NCBI RefSeq assembly: GCF_048213115.1
Contig: NZ_CP172404.1
Location: 2,542,001 to 2,606,000, forward strand
Source: Niveibacterium terrae
GTDB lineage: Bacteria > Pseudomonadota > Gammaproteobacteria > Burkholderiales > Rhodocyclaceae
Reading direction: 5' to 3'
Length of the DNA stretch: 64,000 bases
The position numbers and the translations under genes were made by a program. Shown one piece after another: positions 29,788 through 38,217 of this stretch (its first letter is position 1; each line of letters starts with the position of its first letter). A model generated the notes under the pieces. The model was not told the DNA's origin. It did no database searches and worked only from the letters and a program-made list of their open reading frames with translations.

Positions 29788-31142
29788 GAAACTTCGACCT
29801 GCACCTGTTCAGCCCCACTCCGGAAGACCGGTTTGTGCGGTGGATGAGCCTGCCAGCCGACCACCGCGAGCAGCACGGCAAACCCGATCACATAGGCAAC
29901 GATGGCATACCAGCCGTGGCGCAGCCAGAGCGACACCGACTTGGCTTCGGGGAACTGGTTGGACAGCGCAACGCCCGCGGACGAGCCAAACCACAGCATC
30001 GAACCGCCGAAGCCCACCGCATAGGCGAGTCCGCCCCAGTCATAGCCCCCCTGACGCAAGGCCAGAGCGGTGAGCGGAATGTTGTCGAAGACCGATGAGA
30101 CAAAACCCAGACCGAACGCGGAATGCCACGATGCGACTGGCAGGCTCGCCACCGGCATCAGAGATGCACAGCTGACCAGGCAGAGCAGAAAGAGCGCGCT
30201 CTTGAAGGTTTCGGGAAGGATCTCCCAGTCGGGCCGGCGCAGCCCGGCCGAGACGAGGATGGCGCCCCACACGGCCAGGCCGAGAACGGGAACGGAATCG
30301 GACAAGCCAGGGAAGACGAGATTGCTCGCCAGATTGGCAGCAAGCGCGGAGCCAAGGATCAGCGCAACCACGCCAACGCGCAGCCAGTCGACATGGGTAT
30401 GTCCGTGGGCATGACGGATGATCGGCGAGAAGCGCTGCTGCCTGAGCGCAGCGGGAATTCCGACCACGCACAATGCGACCGCGGCGGGGACATAGGCGTG
30501 CAGAACATCAACCGGATTGACTCCGTCAATCCACATCATCGTAGTCGTCGTGTCCCCCAGCACCGATCCGGCACCGCCGGCATTCGAGGCCGCGACGATC
30601 GCCACCAGATAGGCAACATGAACTCGAGCGCGAAAGAGCTGGTGCGCCATCGCGCCACCGATCAGCGCGGCGGCAATATTGTCGAGAAAACCGGAGAGCA
30701 GAAAAACGATCACCAGCAGAGCGAATCCCCCCTTCCAGCCCTGCGGCAGGATGGCGGGCAAGACAGCGGGGACGCGGGTCTTCTCGAAATGCCGGGCCAG
30801 CAGCGAAAAGCCCAGCAACAGCAGCAACAGATTGATCAGCGAGATGGCCTCGTGGGAAAAGTGCCGCCCCAGACCGGCAAGGCCACTGCCTTCGGAGAAT
30901 CCGGTAAGCCCGAGCTTGTAGAGTACGATCACGACGAAACCGCTCAGCGCGACTTCCAGAGTCCGCTGGTGAAACAGCGCTACGCCCAGCAAAGTCACCC
31001 CGAAGAGCGCGAACTCCAGCGGAATGCCGGCAAGGGAAAATCCATCTGCCGCGAAAGCCGGCGCGGGAAGAAAAGCCAGCAGCAAGCTCAGCCCCAACAG
31101 GCGTTTCCCCAATCCAAAACCTGACATCAACACCCTTTCCAT
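29769..31142 (-). CDS. NhaD-like sodium/proton antiporter
   Basis: 457 residues from the ATG at 31142 (GGAG before it). A second start 15 bp inside also has AAAGGG. A signal-like first helix ends near AFAAD, followed by about ten helices. The best signature is ASNAGGAGSVLGDTTTTMMW, the conserved ion-pathway segment of NhaD and of the ArsB/citrate transporter superfamily, and a second repeat ends FGLGFVSSVFDNIPLTAL. Expected to exchange sodium for protons across the inner membrane. The 3' end overlaps the GGDEF gene by 19 bp in convergent orientation. Confidence 0.82.
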   Translation of the reverse strand: MERVLMSGFGLGKRLLGLSLLLAFLPAPAFAADGFSLAGIPLEFALFGVTLLGVALFHQRTLEVALSGFVVIVLYKLGLTGFSEGSGLAGLGRHFSHEAISLINLLLLLLGFSLLARHFEKTRVPAVLPAILPQGWKGGFALLVIVFLLSGFLDNIAAALIGGAMAHQLFRARVHVAYLVAIVAASNAGGAGSVLGDTTTTMMWIDGVNPVDVLHAYVPAAVALCVVGIPAALRQQRFSPIIRHAHGHTHVDWLRVGVVALILGSALAANLASNLVFPGLSDSVPVLGLAVWGAILVSAGLRRPDWEILPETFKSALFLLCLVSCASLMPVASLPVASWHSAFGLGFVSSVFDNIPLTALALRQGGYDWGGLAYAVGFGGSMLWFGSSAGVALSNQFPEAKSVSLWLRHGWYAIVAYVIGFAVLLAVVGWQAHPPHKPVFRSGAEQVQVEVSQRPGS

Positions 31143-31260
31143 GAAGACTCTCCGGCGTCCAGCCACCGGGGACAGCCTTCATGCTACCTGCTTTTACCGC
31201 AGCAACCGGCCTCCTTGCCCCGGCGGCTTCTGTCTGCCTTGACTTGTTCGCTGCACAAAA

Positions 31261-31696
31261 AAACGGCGGATCGTCTTCTCGGCCCCGACGATCAGGCCCC
31301 CTCGGTTCGCACAAGCTTGCCGCCCGCTTCATGATCGCGGCGCCGACTCACCACCTGTCCATCACCCGACCAGAATCCGCGCGGAGCGCGGCAAAACGAC
31401 GAATCGCCTTTTCGGCGCCGACGATCAGGCCCCCTCGGTTCGCACAAGCTTGCCGCCCGCTTCATGATCGCGGCGCCGACTCACCACCAGTCCATCACCC
31501 GACCAGAATCCGCGCGGAGCGCGGCAAAACGACGAATCGCCTTTTCGGCGCCGACGATCAGGCCCCCTCGGTTCGCGCAAGCTTGCCACCCGCTTCATGA
31601 TCGCGGCGCCGACTCACCACCTGTCCATCACCCGACCAGAATCCGCGCGGAGCGCGGCAAAACGACGAATCGCCTTTTCGGCGCCGACGACCAGGC
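31261..31696. repeat. 133-bp tandem repeat copying the 3' end of the ATPase gene
   Basis: Three near-identical units of 133 bp lie at 31298-31430, 31431-31563 and 31564-31696, after a diverged 37-bp partial copy at 31261-31297. The right-hand unit contains the last 83 bp of the P-type ATPase gene, including its stop, plus 50 bp downstream. The left copies are therefore duplicated gene ends with no open gene. 133 is not a multiple of three. Copies differ at only a few bases, so duplication is recent or maintained. No spacers, so it is not a CRISPR array. Confidence 0.95.
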
Positions 31697-34268
31697 TGAT
31701 CGCAAGCGCCCCGACCGCCACGCTGAGCCATGAGGACGGCGTCAGCGCCTGGGTTCCGAAAGCGGCCTGCATCGCCGGCAGATAGGTAAAGGCGATCTGC
31801 AGCGCGGTCATCGCGAACATCCCCGGCCACAGCCAGCGGTTGCTCCACCAGCCCGCCCTCCACCAGGAGCCGGTCAGCGAGCGGCAGTTCAGCAAAAAAC
31901 TCATCTCGCCGAACACAAACAGGTTGGCCGCGGCGGTCCGCGCGACGGCGAGCGAGGATCCGGTCGCCAGTTCGTAGTGGAACAGCGAGAAAGCGGCGGC
32001 GACCAGCAGAGCACCGGCGAGGCAGATCCGCGCCATCAGCACGGGGGGCAGCAGCGCTTCGCGCGGCGCGCGCGGGGGTCTTTGCATCAGCGCACCGGCG
32101 CCGGGCTCGAACGCGAGCGCGAGCCCCAGCAACAAAACCGTGCTCATGTTGATCCAGAGGATCTGCAGAGGCGTGATCGGCAAGGAGACCCCGACCAGCA
32201 CGGCGATGAAGATGATCAGCCCTTCGGCGAAATTGGTCGGCAGGGTCCAGACCATGAACTTCTGCAGATTGTCATAGACCGCCCGCCCCTCCTCGATCGC
32301 CGCGACGATCGTCGCGAAGTTGTCATCGGCCAGCACCATCGCCGACGCCTGTTTCGCAACGTCGGTGCCGCCGCGCCCCATCGCGATGCCGATGTCGGCC
32401 TGCTTGAGCGCGGGCGCGTCGTTGACGCCATCGCCGGTCATCGCGACGACTTCGCCTTGCGCCTGCAGCGCCTCGACCAGGCGCAGCTTCTGCTCGGGCA
32501 GAACGCGCGCGAACACATCGACCGAGCGGACCGCTTCGCCGAGCGCCTTCCCGTCGAGCACAGCGAGTTCCGCGCCGGTCAGCGCGCGTAGCGGAGCGTG
32601 CCGGGACAGCGCGATCCGCTCGGCGATGCCACAGGCCGTCGCGGCATGGTCTCCGGTGATCATGACGACCCGCACGCCCGCTTCGCGGCAGCGCGCGAGC
32701 GCGGCCGGAACCTGGGCGCGCGGAGGATCTTCGAGCGCCTGAAAGCCCAGCAGTGTCCAGGGGCCGGCTTCGCCATCCGGTAGCGCCTCCCCCGCGCGGT
32801 ACGCGAAGGCCAGCACCCTGAAGCCCTGAGCGGCCAGAACCGTTGCCCGCCCCAGCTCGGCTGCCATATCGAGCGGAGCGCTCTGGCCGTCGGCGGCGAG
32901 CCGCGCAGCGCAATGCGCGAGCACCCGCTCGGGCGCCCCCTTGATCCACAGCGTGGCGCCGGCCGCATCGCGATTGAGCGTCGCCATCCACTGCCGGGAC
33001 GCATCGAAAGGCAGAGCGTCGAAGCGGGGATGGGCGGCCCTCAGCGCCGCAACGTCCAGGCCGGAAGCGAGCGCGGCGGGCAGCAGCGCTACCTCGGTCG
33101 GATCGCCTTCGAAGGACCAGACCCCGTCTTCGCACCGCGGGGTCGCATCGTTGCAGAGCACGCCGGCGAGCAGCAGTTCGCGCAGCGCCGAGCCCTCGCT
33201 GGCCGCATCGCCCGGACGGTATTCACGGCCTCCGGCGACGAGGTGCGTGACAGCCATCCGGTTCTCGGTCAGGGTTCCGGTCTTGTCGGTACAGATCACG
33301 GTGACGCTGCCCAGCGCCTCGACCGCGGGCAGGCGGCGGATCACCGCGGAACGCCTGGCCATCCGGCCGACGCCGATCGCCAGCGTGATCGTCAGCGCCG
33401 CCGGCAGGCCTTCAGGGATCGCGCCGACCGCGAGCGCGACGGTCGCCATCAGCATTTGCGCCAGCGGCAGACCGCGCGCGAGGCCAACGATCAGGGTCAG
33501 CGCCGCGAGGGCCAGGATCAGCACCAGCATCTGCTTCGAGAAACGCGCGAGGCGGCGGGTCAGCGGCGTTTCGAGCGATGCGGTCGCATCCATCAGCGCC
33601 GCGATGTGCCCGAGCTCGGTCGAATTAGCGGTCGCGACAACCAGCGCTTTCGCCGTGCCACGCAGCACCAGGGTTCCGGCAAAGGCGAGATTGCGCCGAT
33701 CGGCCAGCGCGCACCCCTCATCCAGACTCTCCACCGCCTTCTCGGCCGGCAGCGACTCTCCGGTCAGCATCGCTTCGTCGATCAGCAGTTCGCGAACCGC
33801 GAGCAGGCGCAGGTCGGCCGGAACCTGGTCGCCCGCTTCGAGCGCGAGCACGTCGCCGACCACCAGTTCGGCCGCGTCGCAGATGCGCAGCTCGCGATCG
33901 CGAAGAACCCGGCAGTTCCGGGGAACCCGGCGAGCCAGCGCCGCGATTGCGCTCGAGGCACGCGCCTCCTGGATCGCGCCGACCAGCGCATTGACGAGCA
34001 CGACACCGAAGATCACCGCGGCATCGACCCACTCGCGCAGAAAGAGCGCCAGAGCCCCCGAGCCGATCAGGATGTAGATCAGCGGCTCGCGCAACTGGCG
34101 CAGAAAGCGCGAAAAGCCGGACTCGGGCGGCCGGCCGGAGATCCGGTTCGCGCCGTCACGCGCCAGCCTGGCTTGCGCTTCCCCGGCTTCAAGCCCGCAG
34201 TCGGCGTCGCTGCCCAGACGCGCCAGGCACTGCTGGGCGCTCAGGCCATGCCAGAGCTCGCCCATCAC
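31614..34268 (-). CDS. P-type (type II-like) cation-transporting ATPase
   Basis: 884 residues from the GTG at 34268, or the adjacent ATG at 34265. It has a short soluble N terminus, then helices, with the phosphatase motif MLTGESLPAEK. The phosphorylation site is DKTGTLTEN, the ATP-domain hinge is GDGVNDAPALKQADIG, and the M4 ion loop reads GAIPEGLPAALT. All catalytic residues are present. M6 reads LWINMSTVLLLGLALAFEP, lacking the Asp that calcium pumps have after the Asn, so ion specificity is unclear (calcium or magnesium type). No heavy-metal CPC motif. It overlaps the dehydrogenase stop, so it belongs to one operon. Confidence 0.9.
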   Translation of the reverse strand: MMGELWHGLSAQQCLARLGSDADCGLEAGEAQARLARDGANRISGRPPESGFSRFLRQLREPLIYILIGSGALALFLREWVDAAVIFGVVLVNALVGAIQEARASSAIAALARRVPRNCRVLRDRELRICDAAELVVGDVLALEAGDQVPADLRLLAVRELLIDEAMLTGESLPAEKAVESLDEGCALADRRNLAFAGTLVLRGTAKALVVATANSTELGHIAALMDATASLETPLTRRLARFSKQMLVLILALAALTLIVGLARGLPLAQMLMATVALAVGAIPEGLPAALTITLAIGVGRMARRSAVIRRLPAVEALGSVTVICTDKTGTLTENRMAVTHLVAGGREYRPGDAASEGSALRELLLAGVLCNDATPRCEDGVWSFEGDPTEVALLPAALASGLDVAALRAAHPRFDALPFDASRQWMATLNRDAAGATLWIKGAPERVLAHCAARLAADGQSAPLDMAAELGRATVLAAQGFRVLAFAYRAGEALPDGEAGPWTLLGFQALEDPPRAQVPAALARCREAGVRVVMITGDHAATACGIAERIALSRHAPLRALTGAELAVLDGKALGEAVRSVDVFARVLPEQKLRLVEALQAQGEVVAMTGDGVNDAPALKQADIGIAMGRGGTDVAKQASAMVLADDNFATIVAAIEEGRAVYDNLQKFMVWTLPTNFAEGLIIFIAVLVGVSLPITPLQILWINMSTVLLLGLALAFEPGAGALMQRPPRAPREALLPPVLMARICLAGALLVAAAFSLFHYELATGSSLAVARTAAANLFVFGEMSFLLNCRSLTGSWWRAGWWSNRWLWPGMFAMTALQIAFTYLPAMQAAFGTQALTPSSWLSVAVGALAISLVVGAEKAIRRFAALRADSGRVMDRW

Positions 34269-35218
34269 GCGACCCGGTTCAGCGGCGCTCCGTCGAGGAA
34301 AGCATCGACATGGCGGATCGTCGCCTCAACGAGGCGCTGCAAAGCGCCTTGCGAAGTCCAGGCCATGTGCGGCGTGATGATCAGGTTGGGGATGTCGGCC
34401 GCGAGCAGCGGGTTGGGCGAGCGCGGCGGCTCCTCGGAGAGCACGTCGGTCGCCGCTCCGGCAAGCAGGCCGGTCTTCAGCGCGGAGGCCAGCGCGGCTT
34501 CGTCGACGATCGCGCCGCGCGCGGTGTTGATCAGGATCGCATCGGGCTTCATCCGCGCGAGTTCAGCCTCACCAATCAGGCCGCGCGTGCTCGCATCGAG
34601 CGGACAGTGCAGGGACACGATGTCGGCGCGCGCCAGCGCATCCTCAAAAGGCGTATAGCCAGGCCTCGCCTGAGCTGCGCCTTTGCGCTCGGCATAGAGA
34701 ATCTTCATGCCCAGAGCGGCCGCCCGCCTCGCCAGAGCTTCACCGAGCGCGCCGCGTCCGATGATGGCCAGGGTCTCGCCGGCAATATCGCGAACCGGGC
34801 GGTGCGACAGCGAAAAACTCGGCGCGGCGGCCCACAGGCCGGCGCGGACATCCGCGACATAGCCGATCAGATTGCGGCGCAACGCGAAGATCAGCGCCAG
34901 CGCATGCTCGGTCACGCTCTCGTCCGCGTAGCCGGCCACGTTCGTGACGACGATGCCCCGCTCGCGGCAGGCGGCGAGATCAACGTTGTCGGTCCCCGTC
35001 GCCGAGACCGAGATCATCCTGAGCGCCGGCAGCTGGGCCAACACCCCGGCGGTGAGCTTCGCCTTGTTGATGACTGCGACCTCCGCTTCGCGCAGCCGGG
35101 ACACGACTTCGTCGGGAGAGGTTTCCGGATATACCCGCCACTCGTGGGGATGAGCCGGCCGGGGAAGGGGCAAAGCGATGGAATTGCCTTCGAGCACAAC
35201 GATAAGGGGAAGAGTCAT
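34265..35218 (-). CDS. D-isomer 2-hydroxyacid dehydrogenase
   Basis: 317 residues from the ATG at 35218, which has GGAG six nt upstream. Other ATGs 12 and 24 bp earlier lack a site. The NAD-binding loop IIGRGALGEALARR, the catalytic Arg in INTARGAIVDE, the Glu near SEEPPRSPNP and the His in ITPHMAWTS are visible. The group includes glycerate/hydroxypyruvate reductases. Substrate uncertain. The gene is divergent from an IclR regulator in a 94-bp gap, and the same operon continues into the ATPase gene. IclR proteins often control such oxidoreductases. Confidence 0.88.
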   Translation of the reverse strand: MTLPLIVVLEGNSIALPLPRPAHPHEWRVYPETSPDEVVSRLREAEVAVINKAKLTAGVLAQLPALRMISVSATGTDNVDLAACRERGIVVTNVAGYADESVTEHALALIFALRRNLIGYVADVRAGLWAAAPSFSLSHRPVRDIAGETLAIIGRGALGEALARRAAALGMKILYAERKGAAQARPGYTPFEDALARADIVSLHCPLDASTRGLIGEAELARMKPDAILINTARGAIVDEAALASALKTGLLAGAATDVLSEEPPRSPNPLLAADIPNLIITPHMAWTSQGALQRLVEATIRHVDAFLDGAPLNRVA

Positions 35219-35249
35219 CAGAAGCTCCATCTCATAGCACAAAGCAAAA

Positions 35250-35264
35250 TTTCACTAGGCGAAA
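35250..35264. promoter_or_regulatory. Candidate IclR operator
   Basis: TTTCACTAGGCGAAA is an imperfect 15-bp palindrome (TTTC / GAAA with five of seven pairs) in the gap between the dehydrogenase and IclR genes, which fits a regulator acting on both. Assigned by position and symmetry only. Confidence 0.4.
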
Positions 35265-35312
35265 CAGGCCGCCCGAGGTATCATTTCACAATCTGAACTC
35301 AAGGCGTTCTCT

Positions 35313-36092
35313 GTGTCCAGTCCAGAAACAAAAACTTCCTCGATTCAGGTCATCGAACGAATGATGACCCTGCTTGATGTCCTCGCGCTTCACGCCGACC
35401 CTGTACCGCTGAAGCAGCTAGCCCAGGAAACAGGCCTTCACCCCTCTACCGCCCACCGGATTCTCGGCGCGATGAGCTCGTGCGGCTTCGTCGAACGTGT
35501 CGATGCCGGAGTGTATCGGCTCGGAATCCGCCTTCTGCAACTTGGAAACCTCGTCAAGACACGGATTTCGGTTCGCGAATCGGCCGTCGAGTGGATGGAG
35601 CAGCTGCACCAAACGACCGGCGAGAGCGTCAACCTGGGCATGCGCGACGGCGATGTGATCGTCTATGTCGAACGCACATCGAGCGGCCGCTCCGCGGTGC
35701 GCGTCGTCCATATCGTCGGCGGGCGCGGACCTCTGCACACGACCGCGACCGGCAAGCTTTTCCTTGCCGACATGAGCCCCAGCGAAGTCAAGGACTACGC
35801 GCTGCGCACCAGCCTGCCGGCGGCGACTCCGGCGTCGATCACCTCGCTCGCGTCGCTCGAAGCGGAACTCGCCAAGGTCCGCCAGAGCGGCCTCGCCTAC
35901 GACATCGAAGAGCTCGAAATCGGCGTGCGCTGCATCGCCGCGGCGATCCGCGACGACACCGGCAAGCTGATCGCCGGGCTTTCGCTGTCGACGCCGACCG
36001 AGCGCTTCAACCCCGATCTGGCCGAGCTGGTCCGCAAGACCGCCGACGCGATCTCGCATACGCTGGGCTACCAGGAAGGCCTGTCCGCCTGA
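35313..36092 (+). CDS. IclR-family transcriptional regulator
   Basis: 259 residues from a GTG. An N-terminal winged helix-turn-helix spans residues 15-75 (LKQLAQETGLHPSTAHRIL). The C-terminal effector domain shows VVHIVGGRGPLHTTATGK, LTYDIEELEIGVRCIAA-like residues (here LAYDIEELEIGVRCIAA) and the GLSLSTPTERF end. These proteins are usually ligand-responsive repressors of neighbouring catabolic genes. The divergent dehydrogenase-ATPase operon is the obvious candidate target. A strong terminator follows. Confidence 0.93.
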   Translation: MSSPETKTSSIQVIERMMTLLDVLALHADPVPLKQLAQETGLHPSTAHRILGAMSSCGFVERVDAGVYRLGIRLLQLGNLVKTRISVRESAVEWMEQLHQTTGESVNLGMRDGDVIVYVERTSSGRSAVRVVHIVGGRGPLHTTATGKLFLADMSPSEVKDYALRTSLPAATPASITSLASLEAELAKVRQSGLAYDIEELEIGVRCIAAAIRDDTGKLIAGLSLSTPTERFNPDLAELVRKTADAISHTLGYQEGLSA

Positions 36093-36112
36093 CCCCTGCG
36101 CCGCTGCACGCA

Positions 36113-36146
36113 CAAAAAAACCGGACTCGCAGTCCGGTTTTTTTTC
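36113..36146. terminator. Bidirectional terminator between iclR-type gene and htpG
   Basis: A perfect stem CCGGACT-CGC-AGTCCGG flanked by seven A and nine T residues. It can stop transcription in both directions and separates the convergent IclR gene and htpG. Confidence 0.92.
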
Positions 36147-36200
36147 GAAGCGGGCCAAGCACTCCGGACGGGCTGGCCGCAGCCGCCCCGTCCGGGAGGA

Positions 36201-38117
36201 TCAAAGCGCGAGCATCAGCTGGTTGACGCGCTTGACGAAGCCGGCCGGATCTTCGAGCTTGCCGCCCTCGGCCAGCAGAGCCTGATCGAGCAGAACCGAA
36301 GCCCAGTCGTCGAAATGCCCGGTTCCGGCATTGAGCTTCTGCACGACCGGATGCGTCGGATTGATCTCGAGGATGGGTTGAGTGCTCGGCACGTCCTGGC
36401 CCGCGGCCTTGAGCAGACGCGCCAGGTTCGTTCCCATCTCGTTCTCGTCGGCGACGACGCAGGCCGGACTGTCGGTCAGACGGTGCGTGACTCGGACGTC
36501 CTTGACCCGCTCGCCCAGCGAAACCTTGAGCTTCCCGATCAGCTCCTTGTACTCGTCAGCCTGAGCTTCGCTCGCCTTCTTCTCTTCCTCGTCCTCGAGC
36601 TTGCCCAGGTCCAGATCGCCGCGCGCGACCGAGACGACGGGCTTGCCGTCGAATTCGGTCAGGTGGCTGACCAGCCACTCATCGACGCGCTCAGCCAGCA
36701 GCAACACCTCGACGCCCTTCTTGCGGAAGATCTCGAGGTGGGGACTGTTCTTCGCGGCCGTGAAGGTGTCGGCGGTCACATAGTAGATCTTGTCCTGCCC
36801 CTCCTTCATCCGCGCGACGTAGTCGGCGAGCGAGACGGTCTGCTCGGGCGTATCGGCCTGGGTCGAGGCAAAGCGCAACAGCTTCGCGATCCGCTCGCGG
36901 TTTGCGAAGTCTTCGCCGACGCCTTCCTTCAAAACCTGGCCGAACTCGCCCCAGAACTTCGCGTACTTGTCCTTGTCGTTCTCGGCCAGATCCTCGAGCA
37001 GCGACAAGACCTTCTTCGCACAGCCGGCGCGGATCGTGTCGATGTCGCGGCTCTCCTGCAGGATCTCGCGCGACACGTTCAGCGGCAGGTCGTTCGAATC
37101 GACGACGCCGCGCACAAAGCGCAGATAGAAAGGCAGCAGCTTCTCGGCGTCATCCATGATGAAGACGCGGCGAACGTAGAGCTTCAGACCGTGGCGGGCA
37201 TTGCGGTCCCACAGATCGAAAGGCGCGTGGCTGGGCAGATAGAGAAGCTGGGTGTATTCGTGGCGCCCTTCGACGTGCGCGTGAGTCCAGGCCAGAGGTT
37301 CTTCGTTGTCGTGCGAGACGTGCTTGAAGAATTCCTTGTACTGCTCGTCCGTCACATCCGATTTCGGACGGGCCCACAGCGCCGAAGCCTGGTTGACCGT
37401 CTCTTCATCGTCGCGCAGCACCTGCTCGTTCTTCTCCTGATCCCACTCTTCCTTGCGCATCCGGATCGGCTGCGCGATGTGGTCGGAGTACTTGCGGATG
37501 ATCGAGCGCAGCTTCCAGCCGGAGAGCAGATCGTCTTCGCCTTCCCTCAGGTGCAGCACGATCTCGGTTCCGCGCGCTTCGCGGGTGATCGATTCGATGC
37601 TGTACTCGCCGGCGGCATCCCCCTCCATCGAGCATTCCCATTTGACGCCATGCTCGGCAGCGAGGCCCGCCCGGCGCGTCAGCACCGTGACCTTGTCGGC
37701 GACGATGAAGGCCGAGTAGAAGCCGACACCGAACTGACCGATCAGGTTCGCGTCCTTCTGCTGATCGCCGGTCAGCCGCGAAAAGAATTCCTTGGTGCCC
37801 GACTTCGCGATCGTGCCGAGATGCGCAATCGCCTCGTCGCGGCTCATGCCCACGCCGGAGTCGGTGATCGTCAGAGTCCGGGCCTGCTTGTCGAAGCCGA
37901 TCCGGATCGCCAGGTCGCTGTCGCCTTCGAGCAGCTCGGGCTGATCGAGCGCTTCGAAGCGCAGCTTGTCGCAGGCATCCGACGCGTTCGAGATCAGCTC
38001 GCGCAGGAAGATCTCGCGGTTCGAGTACAGCGAATGGATCATCAGGTGAAGCATCTGCTTCACTTCGGTCTGGAAACTCAGCGTTTCGGCTTTGGCCGTC
38101 TGGGGCGCTTCGCTCAT
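36201..38117 (-). CDS. htpG: Chaperone HtpG (Hsp90)
   Basis: 638 residues from the ATG at 38117 (AAGGAG nearby). The frame continues 34 codons upstream over the promoter and is not real. The Hsp90 N-terminal signatures are present: LFLRELISNASDACDKLR, the ATP-lid site DSGVGMSRDE and IGQFGVGFYSAFIVADKVTV. The middle domain includes RVFIMDDAEKLLPFYLRF and SREILQESRDI. The length matches E. coli HtpG (624). An RpoH-type promoter sits about 33-60 bp before the start. Confidence 0.98.
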   Translation of the reverse strand: MSEAPQTAKAETLSFQTEVKQMLHLMIHSLYSNREIFLRELISNASDACDKLRFEALDQPELLEGDSDLAIRIGFDKQARTLTITDSGVGMSRDEAIAHLGTIAKSGTKEFFSRLTGDQQKDANLIGQFGVGFYSAFIVADKVTVLTRRAGLAAEHGVKWECSMEGDAAGEYSIESITREARGTEIVLHLREGEDDLLSGWKLRSIIRKYSDHIAQPIRMRKEEWDQEKNEQVLRDDEETVNQASALWARPKSDVTDEQYKEFFKHVSHDNEEPLAWTHAHVEGRHEYTQLLYLPSHAPFDLWDRNARHGLKLYVRRVFIMDDAEKLLPFYLRFVRGVVDSNDLPLNVSREILQESRDIDTIRAGCAKKVLSLLEDLAENDKDKYAKFWGEFGQVLKEGVGEDFANRERIAKLLRFASTQADTPEQTVSLADYVARMKEGQDKIYYVTADTFTAAKNSPHLEIFRKKGVEVLLLAERVDEWLVSHLTEFDGKPVVSVARGDLDLGKLEDEEEKKASEAQADEYKELIGKLKVSLGERVKDVRVTHRLTDSPACVVADENEMGTNLARLLKAAGQDVPSTQPILEINPTHPVVQKLNAGTGHFDDWASVLLDQALLAEGGKLEDPAGFVKRVNQLMLAL

Positions 38118-38149
38118 CGGGAGCTCCTTTTTTTTGGAAGATGACGGCC

Positions 38150-38177
38150 AGATGGGTGCTCGCCCCCCGATTTCAAG
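38150..38177 (-). promoter_or_regulatory. RpoH-type promoter of htpG
   Basis: On the minus strand CTTGAAA, 13 bp, ACCCATCT, one mismatch from CTTGAAA / CCCCATnT. Spacing is identical to that at clpB and groES. It ends 33 bp before the htpG start and lies in the intergenic region shared with the divergent radical SAM gene. Confidence 0.88.
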
Positions 38178-38217
38178 AGCCCCAGCAGGAATGCGGGGAA
38201 TGAGCGAAAATCCGGGC

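Noticed and set aside
31181..31600. Repetitive plus-strand reading frame over the 133-bp repeats
   Set aside because: It exists only because the repeat has no stops in that frame. It has no ribosome site or homology and is antisense to the duplicated ATPase gene end.
31261..31696. CRISPR array
   Set aside because: The units are contiguous with no unique spacers and derive from a protein gene. No cas genes are near.
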